The translations under genes and the position numbers were made by a program. DNA of 64,000 bases from PALSA-693 sp963834725 (GTDB taxonomy: Bacteria; Actinomycetota; Acidimicrobiia; Acidimicrobiales; Palsa-688). Positions within the stretch are counted from its first letter, which is position 1; each line of letters starts with the position of its first letter. The notes under the pieces are model-generated. The model was not told the origin of the DNA, ran no database searches, and saw only the letters and a list, made by a program, of their open reading frames with translations. Location: assembly GCA_963834725.1 (NCBI GenBank), contig CAWICN010000001.1:868001-932000 (forward strand), in the 5' to 3' direction. Shown piece after piece: positions 26,927 to 35,347 of the stretch.

Positions 26927-27655
26927 TCAGCAGACGATGTCCATGCGGACGCCGTCACTGTCCCAAGCCGGCGGATCGGCCAGCCGGGTGATGGCCCGGG
27001 CCACAATACGCCGGGCCGTCCAGAGGTTGGCCAGGGCGTCGAGCAGCTTGCCCTCCCGCACTCCCCTGGGACGAGCAGCCATGACCCGCTCGGTGCCGGG
27101 CAGCTTGGTTTCGAGCAGGCGCCGCCGTTCCTCTCGGCCGTGCACGGAGCGGCGACTGTACCGAAGCGGCTCGCCGTCGCTCATCTGGCGGAAGGCCAAT
27201 TCGGGATTGACCTCCCAGACGGCGCGCTGCCGCCACGATTGAACCTCGCCGATCGCCTCGGCCGCCTTGGGCAGGGTCCGCCAGCGAACAATGTCCAGGC
27301 TGGGGTCGATCGCCTTGGCCTCTTCAAAGGTGCGGGCGTCGAGCAGTGAGCGGGATGGTGCGGGGACGACCGCTCCGGCCCGGACGCCGAGGAGCGACTT
27401 CGCGGTGGTGTCGCACAGCCGCCGCTCGTCGGGCTTGTCCATGAGCCCGACCGGGGCATGCAGGGCGACGACGGAAAAGGACGGGCGGTAGTCGAGCACG
27501 TCCGCGAGCGAGGTCAGCACATAAGCGGGCTGGGGGGCCATGGTGATGCCCTGCATGTTGCCGGGCGCGACCAGCCAGCCCCCCGTGCATGGCTCCACCC
27601 CGGCCAGAATCTGATAGGGCAGCCCTGAGGCGCGGGCCCCGGTTTTCCAGGTCAA
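26927..27655 (-). CDS. DUF429 family protein (predicted RNase H-like nuclease)
   Basis: 242 residues. Family features: AGVEPCTGGWLVAPG near the start, VVALHAPVGLMDKPDERRLCD, ARTFEEAKAI, VWEVNPELAFRQMSDGEPL and a C-terminal EGKLLDALANLWTARRI. DUF429 proteins have an RNase H-like fold and are predicted nucleases. Two usual acidic positions differ here (AGVE for GVD, ALHAP for AIDAP), so activity is uncertain. The TTG start overlaps the pilT stop, and the two are co-translated without an obvious functional link. Confidence 0.7.
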   Translation of the reverse strand: MTWKTGARASGLPYQILAGVEPCTGGWLVAPGNMQGITMAPQPAYVLTSLADVLDYRPSFSVVALHAPVGLMDKPDERRLCDTTAKSLLGVRAGAVVPAPSRSLLDARTFEEAKAIDPSLDIVRWRTLPKAAEAIGEVQSWRQRAVWEVNPELAFRQMSDGEPLRYSRRSVHGREERRRLLETKLPGTERVMAARPRGVREGKLLDALANLWTARRIVARAITRLADPPAWDSDGVRMDIVC

Positions 27656-28767
27656 CGGGAGCCCCGTCCGGTGCCGGCGCCGGCACCGGCGACCGGGACC
27701 ACCTGCGGACTCTCCACCTGGATGTCCTGCGGGTACAGGCTGGCATCGACCGCGGTCTGGTAGGCGATCAGCCCGTCTCGAATGTGGGCGCTCAGGGACT
27801 CCTCGAGGGTCTGCATTCCATCGGCCCGGTGGGTGATCAGCACGTTGCGGAGCTGGCGGGTCTTCCCCTCGCGTATCAGGTTGCGGACGGCCGGAACGCC
27901 GATGATCAACTCGAAGGCCGCCAGCACGCCGGCGCCGACTTTGGGCACCAGGCGCTGGTAGATCACTGCCAGGAGGGTGCTGGCCAGCTGTAGCTGAATC
28001 TGTGGGCGCCGCTCGGCCGGGAACACGTCAATGATCCGGTCGAGGGTCTGCACCGAGTCGTTGGTATGGACGGTGGCCAGCACCAGGTGGCCGGTCTCGG
28101 CGATGCTCAGCGCGAACGAGATGCTGTCGAGGTCGCGCATCTCACCGACCATCACCACGTCGGGGTCCTCCCGGACGACCGCGTGCAGTGCGGTTTCAAA
28201 TGACTCGGTGTCGGTGCCCACCTGGCGCTGACTCACGACAGCCCGCTTGTTGGTGTGGACGTGCTCGATCGGGTCCTCGATGGTGACGATATGGCACGGT
28301 CGGGTCTGGTTGATGGCGTCGATCATCGACGCCACGCTCGTCGACTTCCCCGATCCCGTTGGGCCGGTCACCAGGATGAGCCCGCTCGGGTTGCGCAGGA
28401 TGGCGGCCATCACGCTGGGAATCCCCAACTCCTTGGGACTCGGTATTCGCATCGGGATCCGGCGGAGAGAAAGCGAGCATTGACCGCGCTGGTAGAAGGC
28501 GTTGCCCCGGACCCGGGCCAGGTCGCGCCAGGTGAAGGAAAAGTCGACCTCTCGCCCCATCCGGAGCTCACCCTCGTGCTCGTCGCCCATCTGGGTGCGG
28601 GTGATGCGCTCGATCTCGGCGCCGGTCAACGGTTCGGCACCCGCCAGGGGCGACAACCGGCCGTCGACCCGCAGGCACGGCGGGGTGTCATGCGTCAGCA
28701 GGATGTCGGTGCCGTTGCGATCGTGCAGCTGGGACAGCCAGGCATCCAGATGGGGTTCGACCGACAT
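27652..28767 (-). CDS. pilT: Type IV pilus retraction ATPase PilT
   Basis: About 371 residues from the ATG at 28767, chosen because MSVEPHLDAWLSQL-NGTDILL matches the PilT opening; an upstream ATG at 28836 would add an unlikely leader. Walker A is VTGPTGSGKSTSVASMI, the Asp box HIVTIEDPIEHVH, Walker B DPDVVMVGEMRD, and the His box HLVLATVHTNDSVQ. A C-terminal AIRNLIREGKT-like retraction motif is present as AVRNLIREGKTRQLRN. It depolymerises pili. It is on the opposite strand from, and about 3.4 kb beyond, the PilB/C operon, so retraction may be regulated apart. Confidence 0.93.
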   Translation of the reverse strand: MSVEPHLDAWLSQLHDRNGTDILLTHDTPPCLRVDGRLSPLAGAEPLTGAEIERITRTQMGDEHEGELRMGREVDFSFTWRDLARVRGNAFYQRGQCSLSLRRIPMRIPSPKELGIPSVMAAILRNPSGLILVTGPTGSGKSTSVASMIDAINQTRPCHIVTIEDPIEHVHTNKRAVVSQRQVGTDTESFETALHAVVREDPDVVMVGEMRDLDSISFALSIAETGHLVLATVHTNDSVQTLDRIIDVFPAERRPQIQLQLASTLLAVIYQRLVPKVGAGVLAAFELIIGVPAVRNLIREGKTRQLRNVLITHRADGMQTLEESLSAHIRDGLIAYQTAVDASLYPQDIQVESPQVVPVAGAGAGTGRGSR

Positions 28768-28913
28768 CGCGATGGTCGATTGTAGGGTGGAGGCGCAGGG
28801 AGGCGGACCCAGGTCGAGCCTTTTGGCCAGTCTCATAGAATGCTTACCAAGGCGTCGTTAACTGGATGATGGAGTAGACCGCCTCCATCCGATCCCCGGT
28901 CACTGAGGAAACC

Positions 28914-30632
28914 ATGGAAGACGCACAAGAACCACGCAGTGACTACGAGGGGTCGCCGTCGCCGTCGAATCAGCCCGTCCCGCCCGCCGGAGCATCACAG
29001 GAACCGGCCCGGGAATCCAGCTGGCCGCCTCCGCCCGCTTCCTCCTACCCGGGCTGGGGATCCTCACAGGGATCCGACCAGGAGCCGCCTAATCCCTACG
29101 GTGGACCGCCGGTCCCGCCCGGAACCTGGTCGGGTGGGCCGGGCAGCTGGTCGGGTGGGGCCGACAGCCGTCCGGGTGGGCCGGGCAGCTGGTCGGGTGG
29201 GCCGGGCAGTGCGTCGGGAGGACCGGGCAGCTGGTCGGGTGGGCCGGGCAGTGCGTCGGGAGGACCGGGCAGCTGGTCGGGTGGGCCGGGCAGTGCGTCG
29301 GGAGGACCGGGCAGCTGGTCGGGTGGGGCCGACAGCCGTCCGGGTGGGGCCGACAGCTGGCCGGGAGGATGGCCGCCGGGTCCCGGGGCCCCACCGCCTC
29401 CGACGGGCGTTGCGGGCGGAGGGTGGGACACGCCCTGGACGCCGAGCGGTGATCCGTCCCGACCGCGCCACACCCTTCCGGGCGCCATCACCATCCTCCT
29501 GCTCGCGGTCGCGGTCCTGGTTGGCCTGGGTCTCGGACACAGCGTGTGGCGGTCGGGCTCGGCGTCAGTCGGCAGCGGCGCTGGCGGGACCGGGTCGAAT
29601 AGCCCCGGCTTCGGAGGGAACCCGTTCGGCAACAACGGCAGCGGCTCCGGGTCAGGGTCGGGGTCCGGGTCGGGGTCGAGCGGTTCGGGCGCACCCGGCA
29701 ACACCAGCGCCATCGCTGCCAAAGCGTCCCCCGACCTGGTCGACATCGCCACGGATCTCACCTATCAGAGCGGAGAAGCGTTCGGCACCGGGATCGTGCT
29801 CACGTCTAATGGCCTGATCCTCACCAACAACCATGTCATCTCCGGTGCCACGCGCATTCGGGTAACCGACGTTGGCAACGGCCAGACCTACCCCGGCTCG
29901 GTGCTCGGCTACGACCGCACTCATGACGTCGCCCTGGTCCAGCTGAGCGGCGCGAGCGGATTGCACACCGCGACCATCGGCAACTCCTCCCGCGTGTCAG
30001 TGGGCGACGAAGTGGTTGGTATCGGGAATGCCGAAGGCCTGGGAGGAACGCCGAGCAGCGCCGACGGTACCATCACTGCCCTCGACCAGACCATCACCGC
30101 CACCGACGAAGGCGACGGCAGCAGTGAGCAGCTGAGCGGTCTGATCGAAGTGAACGCCGACATTCGGCCCGGCGACTCGGGCGGAGCCCTCGTCAATACC
30201 AGTGGCCGCGTGATAGGTATCGACACGGCGGCGTCGGCCAGCTTCAACTTCCAGACCAGCGGTGGGGAAGGGTTCGCCATCCCCATCAACGAGGCCGCCG
30301 GCATCGCCCGCCAGATCCAGAACGGCCAGAGCACCGCAACGGTTCATATCGGTGCCACGGCGTTCCTGGGGGTGCTGATCAACGCCGCGGACTCGGCGAG
30401 TCGCGGGGCCACCCTGAGCGACACCGTGCCTGGCGGTCCGGCCGCCACTGCCGGGCTCGCGGGCGGCGACACCATCACCTCGCTGGCCGGCCACGCGGTC
30501 GACCGGCCATCCACGCTCACCAATCTGATGCTCGAGTACCACCCGGGCCAAAAGGTCGTCGTCGGATGGTCCGACACCACCGGGCAGGGCCACCAGACGA
30601 CAGTGACGCTCACCTCCGGCCCGGCCCAGTGA
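28914..30632 (+). CDS. Membrane-anchored HtrA-like serine protease with PDZ domain
   Basis: 572 residues. The N-terminal ~165 are a cytoplasmic Pro/Gly/Ser/Trp-rich tail with tandem GPGSWSGGPGSASG units. A single membrane helix follows (TLPGAITILLLAVAVLVGLGLG), then a Ser/Gly linker and an S1C trypsin-like domain with His in LILTNNHVISGA, Asp in RTHDVALVQLSG and Ser in RPGDSGGALVNTSG. The C-terminal PDZ has FLGVLI and GLAGGDTITSLAGHAV. The topology places the protease outside the membrane for envelope quality control or signalling. It is divergent from pilT. Confidence 0.92.
   Translation: MEDAQEPRSDYEGSPSPSNQPVPPAGASQEPARESSWPPPPASSYPGWGSSQGSDQEPPNPYGGPPVPPGTWSGGPGSWSGGADSRPGGPGSWSGGPGSASGGPGSWSGGPGSASGGPGSWSGGPGSASGGPGSWSGGADSRPGGADSWPGGWPPGPGAPPPPTGVAGGGWDTPWTPSGDPSRPRHTLPGAITILLLAVAVLVGLGLGHSVWRSGSASVGSGAGGTGSNSPGFGGNPFGNNGSGSGSGSGSGSGSSGSGAPGNTSAIAAKASPDLVDIATDLTYQSGEAFGTGIVLTSNGLILTNNHVISGATRIRVTDVGNGQTYPGSVLGYDRTHDVALVQLSGASGLHTATIGNSSRVSVGDEVVGIGNAEGLGGTPSSADGTITALDQTITATDEGDGSSEQLSGLIEVNADIRPGDSGGALVNTSGRVIGIDTAASASFNFQTSGGEGFAIPINEAAGIARQIQNGQSTATVHIGATAFLGVLINAADSASRGATLSDTVPGGPAATAGLAGGDTITSLAGHAVDRPSTLTNLMLEYHPGQKVVVGWSDTTGQGHQTTVTLTSGPAQ
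29129..29366. repeat. In-frame ~21/42-bp tandem repeats in the HtrA-like protease tail
   Basis: Alternating units based on GGTGGGCCGGGCAGCTGGTC and GGAGGACCGGGCAGTGCGTC encode GPGSWSG and GPGSASG. The copies are nearly identical and their period is a multiple of three. The encoded tail is on the cytoplasmic side of the membrane helix. Confidence 0.88.
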
Positions 30633-30688
30633 TGCGCTGAAGCCGCCGGCCCATGCATGGCCGGATCCATCGGTGATATGCATGGCGG

Positions 30689-30885
30689 GTGAGCGACCTT
30701 GTGGAGCGAGCCAATGTGACAGGTTGGGGCACCATTCCCTGGATGGCGCCCCGGGTGAGCGACCTTGTGGAGCGAGCCAATGTGACAGGTTGGGGCACCA
30801 TTCCCTGGATGGCGCCCCGGGTGAGCGACCTTCTGGAGCGAGCCAATGTGACAGGTTGGGGCACCATTCCCTGGATGGCGCCCCA
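30689..30885 (+). repeat. 66-bp tandem repeat array A, three units, ending on the next gene's start codon
   Basis: Units start at 30689, 30755 and 30821 (66, 66, then 65 bp). Each begins GTGAGCGACCTTNTGGAGCG and ends GGATGGCGCCCC. Together they encode one 66-residue frame (VSDLVER...GWGTIPWMAPR three times) whose stop overlaps the ATG of the dehydrogenase at 30886 (CAATGAGC). In each unit TTGGGGCACC pairs with the GGCGCCCC near the unit end. It is homologous to array B at 51983 (roughly three quarters identical by hand alignment). Confidence 0.9.
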
Positions 30886-31980
30886 ATGAGCACCTACACA
30901 GTGGCCGTTATTCCCGGCGACGACAGCGCACCCGAGGCCGTTCGGGCGACGCTCACTGTGCTCGAAGCCATGGATCTGCCGATCGACTTCGACGTGCTGC
31001 CCGATGGCGAGACCTTCGCCGGCATGGATCGAGCCGAAGGGGAGGGGCTCGTGCGGGCGGCGGCCGACAAGTCCGATACCGTGCTCTACGGCTCGACGAG
31101 CGGAAAGACCGGGGGAATGGCGTACTTGCGCTGGGGACGCGGCACGTACGCGAATATCCGGCCGATCAAATGGCGGCCGGGCCTGCCATCACCTCTCCGC
31201 CGGCCAGAAGGTATCGACTACGTGATAGTCCGGGAGAACGTCGAGGATCTGTATTGCGGCATCGAGGGCGACCTGGCCACATTGCTGGCCAGCGGTCTGG
31301 ATACCCGGCCCTGGGGCGGACGGATCGAGGCCCGGTACCCACCCTCGACCGCGAGCGCCGGCCGCTACGCCATCAAGGTGATCACGCGCGAGTCCACGGC
31401 CCGTGCGGCTCACTGGGCGTGCCAGCTCGCTCGCCGGCGGAAGGCACAGGGCCGGCGGGGCCGTGTCACGACCGCCGTCAAGTGGAACGTGCTACCGCGG
31501 AGCGATGGTTACTTCCGGGAGGTCGCGCGATCGGTGGCAGCCGAATACCCCGATCTCGAGTTCGAGGACTACCTGGCCGATGACTTCGCGCGCCGGCTGG
31601 TCGCCGACCCCTACGAACTCGACGTCGTGCTGCTCCCCAATCTCTACGGCGACATCCTTTCCGACGAGGGGGCAGCGACCGTCGGCGGCCTGGGTGTGGT
31701 GCCGAGCGGCTGCTACGGCGAGGACTTCGCCTACTTCGAGCCTGTACACGGCACGGCGCCGGACATCGTCGGGTTGGGGATCATCAACCCGACCGCCACC
31801 ATTCTGACGGCGGTCATGCTGCTCGAACATCTGGGCCTCACCGGCGAGGCGGCTCGCCTGGAGGCGGCGGTCGACGCCACCATCGCCGCCGGCGACCGCC
31901 TGACACCCGACGTCGGCGGGACGGCCCGAACCGCAGAGTTCGCCGACGCGGTGCGTTCGCGGTTGACCGCGAATGCCTGA
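30886..31980 (+). CDS. Isocitrate/isopropylmalate dehydrogenase family protein
   Basis: 364 residues of the beta-decarboxylating dehydrogenase fold: VAVIPGDDSAPEAV at the start, YGSTSGKTGG, YANIRPIKWRPG (substrate loop), YVIVRENVEDLYCGIEG, IKVITRESTARAA, VKWNVLPRSDGYF (Lys/Asn catalytic region), LLPNLYGDILSDEGAATVGGLG with the metal Asp pair, and FEPVHGTAPDIVGLGIINPTA for NAD binding. It could be isocitrate, isopropylmalate, homoisocitrate or tartrate dehydrogenase; the fragment GTYANIRPIKW does not decide. There is no leu gene nearby. The start ATG is formed by the end of the upstream repeat array. Confidence 0.85.
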   Translation: MSTYTVAVIPGDDSAPEAVRATLTVLEAMDLPIDFDVLPDGETFAGMDRAEGEGLVRAAADKSDTVLYGSTSGKTGGMAYLRWGRGTYANIRPIKWRPGLPSPLRRPEGIDYVIVRENVEDLYCGIEGDLATLLASGLDTRPWGGRIEARYPPSTASAGRYAIKVITRESTARAAHWACQLARRRKAQGRRGRVTTAVKWNVLPRSDGYFREVARSVAAEYPDLEFEDYLADDFARRLVADPYELDVVLLPNLYGDILSDEGAATVGGLGVVPSGCYGEDFAYFEPVHGTAPDIVGLGIINPTATILTAVMLLEHLGLTGEAARLEAAVDATIAAGDRLTPDVGGTARTAEFADAVRSRLTANA

Positions 31981-32443
31981 GCTACCGGAGCTGCCGGTCC
32001 GGGCCTGGTGGAATGGGCGCAAGCCGCCTACGCGCGAGCCGCCATGCCACAGGTGGAAGCGGTAGTCGTCGTCGATGCGTAGCTCGAGGCCGACCAGCGG
32101 GGCCGGTTCTTTCTCGTGACCCCCGCCGCTTCGGGCCGCGCTCGGCCTTCTCGGAGCAGGTTGAGGCCATGGCTGCCGAGGTCAAAGGGGCCGAAGCCTT
32201 GCCGGGATCGGCCGGCGCCTTTCTCCCTGGCGATATCGAGTAGCGGCGGGCGGACGAGGCGCGTTCCCGCGAGACGATCACACTCCCACGCTCAGTCGTC
32301 GCGGGTTTGCAGGACATCGCGGCGCCCATCGGCGTAGATTGGCCCCTGGCCAGACTGACCCCAAACGACCAGACTGACGCCAAACGACCAGACTGACACC
32401 AAACGGCAGTCTGATGCCGAACGAATTGGGTATTGGAGGCGCG
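31981..32443. other. 463-bp gap, possible decayed coding sequence and short repeats
   Basis: No complete gene. On the minus strand, around 32120-31985, a stretch reads HEKEPAPLVGLELRIDDDY then RFHLWHGGSRVGGLRPF with strongly GC-rich third positions, as in real genes here, but it has no clear start or stop and runs into the dehydrogenase antisense. A 30-codon frame beginning MPELPELPV (31973) overlaps the dehydrogenase end. The last 90 bases hold a 19-bp repeat before the amidohydrolase. Confidence 0.35.
32351..32413. repeat. 19-bp repeat, three units plus an inverted core
   Basis: CAGACTGACNCCAAACGAC occurs at 32351, 32370 and 32389, followed by the inverted core CAGTCTG at 32407-32413. The last CAGACTG and this CAGTCTG can form a 7-bp stem 22 bases before the amidohydrolase ribosome-binding site (GGAGG, 32435-32439). 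Confidence 0.75.
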
Positions 32444-33586
32444 ATGGCGTACTACTCCTGTGACTCCCATGTGGTGGAGCCCGCCGAGGTGTTCGAGGGG
32501 TTGGAGGACCGCTTCGGGGACCGGGCACCGCATATCCTCACAAACGACCGGGGTGACAAGACCACGCTCGCCCTCGGCGCCATGAAGGTCCCCGTCGCCC
32601 GGTTCGGGATCGCCGGCCACCGTCTCGATGACCCGGCGACCCATGAGCTGATTGCCCGTGGCTATCCGGGCATGAATCCCGGCGTGCACGATCCGGCGGA
32701 GCGGCTGAAAGACCAGGCCCGAGACGGGATCGTTGGCGAGGTCATGTACCCGAGCCTCAACATGCTGACCTTCTCGCATACCGATCGCGAGGTGGTGCAT
32801 GCCATCTTCCGGCGCCATAACGACTGGATCCGCGATTACTGCAGCCACTCGCCCGAACGGCTCATCGGCGTCGCCTGCCTCCCGCTACCCGACGTCGAGG
32901 CGGCGGCGCAGGAACTGGTGCGCTGCGCCAACATGGGCATTCGCGGCGTGGCCATCCCATGCCAGGCGCCGGCCGAGAAGCCCTATCAACATCCGGATTA
33001 CGAGCCGTTCTGGGATGCGGCCGAGGATGTGGGCCTGCCGATCACCATGCACATATTCACCGGAACCAGCTGGGACATGGGCCTCCCCAAGAACTGGGGG
33101 GCACCGGGATCGGCCATCACCGGCTACACGCTTGCTTTCTCGTCGCTCGCCGCCACCTTCGTCCAGCTGATTTGCGGCGGCGTCGTCGAGCACCACCCGA
33201 AGCTGCGATTCGTCGGCGCCGAGTTCGAGACCGGCTGGGTGGGCCACTTCCTGCAGCGCCTTGACCACGCCACTTACCGGGCCCGGGCGGAAGCCTCACC
33301 GGATCTGAAAATGGAGCCGAGTGAGTACTTCCACCGTCATTTCTTCGTGACCTTCGAAGATGACGAGCTCGGTCTCCGCCATCGCGACGTGATCGGTGTC
33401 GGCAACATGCTCTGGGGCAACGATTATCCCCACCACGACGCCATCTGGCCGAACTCGCTGTCGGTGATCGACCGCATTTTCGCGGATGTCTCCGACGAGG
33501 ACATCCGCCGCCTCACCTTCGACAACGTCGTTGAGCTGTATGGCATCAAGCTGCCCGACGACGTCCTCGCCGGCGCGCCCCTGTAA
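32444..33586 (+). CDS. Amidohydrolase family (amidohydrolase-2 type) metal-dependent hydrolase or decarboxylase
   Basis: About 380 residues in the TIM-barrel amidohydrolase_2 family. Visible: YYSCDSHVVEPAEVF (first metal His), GVACLPLPDVEAAAQEL, MGIRGVAIPCQ, the strand-end His in LPITMHIFTG, FVGAEFETGWVGHFLQRLDH and the late Asp in LWGNDYPHHDAIWPNS. The members hydrolyse or decarboxylate aromatic and related compounds; the substrate is unknown. ATG 32444 is chosen over 32414 because GGAGG (32435-32439) sits four bases upstream. It is preceded by 19-bp repeats. Confidence 0.85.
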   Translation: MAYYSCDSHVVEPAEVFEGLEDRFGDRAPHILTNDRGDKTTLALGAMKVPVARFGIAGHRLDDPATHELIARGYPGMNPGVHDPAERLKDQARDGIVGEVMYPSLNMLTFSHTDREVVHAIFRRHNDWIRDYCSHSPERLIGVACLPLPDVEAAAQELVRCANMGIRGVAIPCQAPAEKPYQHPDYEPFWDAAEDVGLPITMHIFTGTSWDMGLPKNWGAPGSAITGYTLAFSSLAATFVQLICGGVVEHHPKLRFVGAEFETGWVGHFLQRLDHATYRARAEASPDLKMEPSEYFHRHFFVTFEDDELGLRHRDVIGVGNMLWGNDYPHHDAIWPNSLSVIDRIFADVSDEDIRRLTFDNVVELYGIKLPDDVLAGAPL

Positions 33587-33806
33587 CTCGCTGGGGGGGA
33601 TGGCGGACCCGCGGTACCGCTGAGACCGGCTATGCCGCTGAGACCGGCTTTGTGGCCGAGGGGGCCGGCGGAGCCGCCAGGGCCGGCGCCGGGGGTTCGC
33701 TTCGATGGTGGTCAGCAGTACCTCATGTATGAGTACTACTGACCACAATGGCGCGGTGTCGTGGTCGACGCGGGCTATAGCGGTGCCGCTCGGATCGGTC
33801 CATCGC

Positions 33807-34058
33807 CTAGCCCGAACGCCGGCCCGGCGAGCCCGGCGAGCCAGGCGGTGGCGGCTCCGGCCGATCCCGAACCAGCAAGGCGAGCGTGGGACAGGCGGCC
33901 ACCCCCCGGCGGACGTAGGCCTCGAAGCCCGGGGGAATGGGCCCGGGAGCGAGCATCGGGTAGCCCCAGTCGTCGAGGCGAATCAGTTCAGGCAGCAACT
34001 CGGCGCACAGGCCGTGCCCGTCACAGGCGATGCGGTTGACCTCCAGGTAGCGGCTCAT
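33807..34058 (-). CDS. Small ferredoxin ([3Fe-4S]/[4Fe-4S] type)
   Basis: 83 residues. RIACDGHGLCAELLPE and GVAACPTLAL give three visible cluster cysteines in the C-x5-C ... C-P order of small actinobacterial ferredoxins, where the position of the missing fourth Cys is His or Ala; a [3Fe-4S] cluster is most likely. A Pro/Gly-rich tail ends the protein. The ATG overlaps the stop of the NuoF-like gene (ATGA), so it is the last gene of the redox operon and the likely electron partner of that dehydrogenase. Confidence 0.85.
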   Translation of the reverse strand: MSRYLEVNRIACDGHGLCAELLPELIRLDDWGYPMLAPGPIPPGFEAYVRRGVAACPTLALLVRDRPEPPPPGSPGSPGRRSG

Positions 34059-35347
34059 CTCCAGCCCCCCGCCGGAGAGGGGGTCGGCAACAGCGGTGGG
34101 GCCGGGCGGCACGGACCCCTGCGGCGGTGTTCGTGGATTTCGGTCGCAAAGACGGCCAGGGCGCTGCGCACGAAGCGGACGGCACCATCCGGGTGGTGGC
34201 AGGCGCCTCGCCCATCCACCATGTCGAGCCACCGCGGGAGCTGAGCATCCAGGCGACGGTCCCGGCGGCCGGCGGCAAGGGCCTCGACGGCCGTGGCGAT
34301 CGCGGGCAGGCCGTGCACGCACGGACCGCACTGGCCCGCAGACTCGCCGGCCAGCCATCGGGTGACCCGAGCCAACTCGAGCAGGCCGCACTGGCCCGGA
34401 CCGAGCACGGAGATAGCCCCGCAGCCGAGGCCGGCACCGGCCCGTCGCAACGACTTCGTATCCGCGGTCAACGCGACTGCCACGCTTCCCGGAATCCACG
34501 TGCCCGCATACCCACCGATGAGTACGGCCTGCGGAGCGAACTCAGCCTCGCCGGCGGCGCGCAACAAGTCGACCAGCGGGAAACCCAGCGGCAGCTCGTA
34601 CACACCCGGGCGAGAGACATCTCCGGTCAGGGTCACGAGCGCCGTACCGGGTTCGTCCGCGGTACCGAGGCCGCGAAACCAGGCCGCTCCGAAGCGGGCG
34701 ATCAGGGCCAGGTGGGCCAGGGTCTCGACGTTGTTGACCAGTGTGGGCCGGCCCCGCAGGCCCCTCTCGAAAGGGCGGGGCGGAACGAAGGTGGGTCGGG
34801 CGTCGCCCCCGCCGAGCCAGTGCACCAGCGCCGATTCCTCGCCGGCCACGTAACGATTGGGGGCGGTCTCCAGTCGCAAGCTGACGCGGTCGGCCTTGAC
34901 CCTGGCCCGTTCGGCCAGGGCGGCGCGGACTGCGTGCGCGGCGCCGGTGGCCGTTGTGTCGACGCAGATGATAGCCTCGTCGGCGCCCACGGTCTCGGCC
35001 GCGAGGCTGGCGCCGTCGAGCACCAGATGGGGGGAACCCATCAGGAGGGACTTGTCCTTGGTGCTGACCGGCTCGCCCTCGGTGCCGTTGGCCACCACCA
35101 CGCTGCGCCGGCCCGCGGCAACGGTCCGCAGCTTGGTGGCGGTCGGGAAGCCCGCCCCGCCCCGGCCTCTGAGACCGGCTCGCTCCACCTCCTCGATCAG
35201 GGCGACTCCCCCGTCCGGCATCGGGCCCCAGCGCTCCAGGTGAGCCCGCAGCCCGGGGTCGGTGCCGGCGGGAAGGACCCGGGGCAGCTGGCGCGGATCG
35301 GGAGGTGCCGCCAGGAGCGATGGGCCCGGCCGGGTGCTCGCGTTCAT
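34055..35347 (-). CDS. NuoF-like NADH dehydrogenase flavoprotein (FMN, Fe-S)
   Basis: 430 residues resembling the 51-kDa subunit of complex I. GLRGRGGAGFPTATKL is the FMN/NADH glycine loop; NGTEGEPVSTKDKSLLMGSPHLVLDG continues the flavin site, followed by APNRYVAGEESALVHWL and GRPTLVNNVETLAHLALI. The Fe-S region reads ESAGQCGPCVHGLPAIA with a further Cys in GRGACHHPDG, so one of the four usual cluster cysteines is Ala/Gly. No other complex I subunit is nearby. In this operon it would oxidise NADH and pass electrons to the ferredoxin or to the heme membrane protein. ATGA overlaps at both ends. Confidence 0.88.
   Translation of the reverse strand: MNASTRPGPSLLAAPPDPRQLPRVLPAGTDPGLRAHLERWGPMPDGGVALIEEVERAGLRGRGGAGFPTATKLRTVAAGRRSVVVANGTEGEPVSTKDKSLLMGSPHLVLDGASLAAETVGADEAIICVDTTATGAAHAVRAALAERARVKADRVSLRLETAPNRYVAGEESALVHWLGGGDARPTFVPPRPFERGLRGRPTLVNNVETLAHLALIARFGAAWFRGLGTADEPGTALVTLTGDVSRPGVYELPLGFPLVDLLRAAGEAEFAPQAVLIGGYAGTWIPGSVAVALTADTKSLRRAGAGLGCGAISVLGPGQCGLLELARVTRWLAGESAGQCGPCVHGLPAIATAVEALAAGRRDRRLDAQLPRWLDMVDGRGACHHPDGAVRFVRSALAVFATEIHEHRRRGPCRPAPPLLPTPSPAGGWR

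Noticed and set aside
31973..32065. Short frame starting MPELPELPV, like the start of Fpg/Nei glycosylases
   Set aside because: It stops after 30 codons and nothing Fpg-like follows in any frame.
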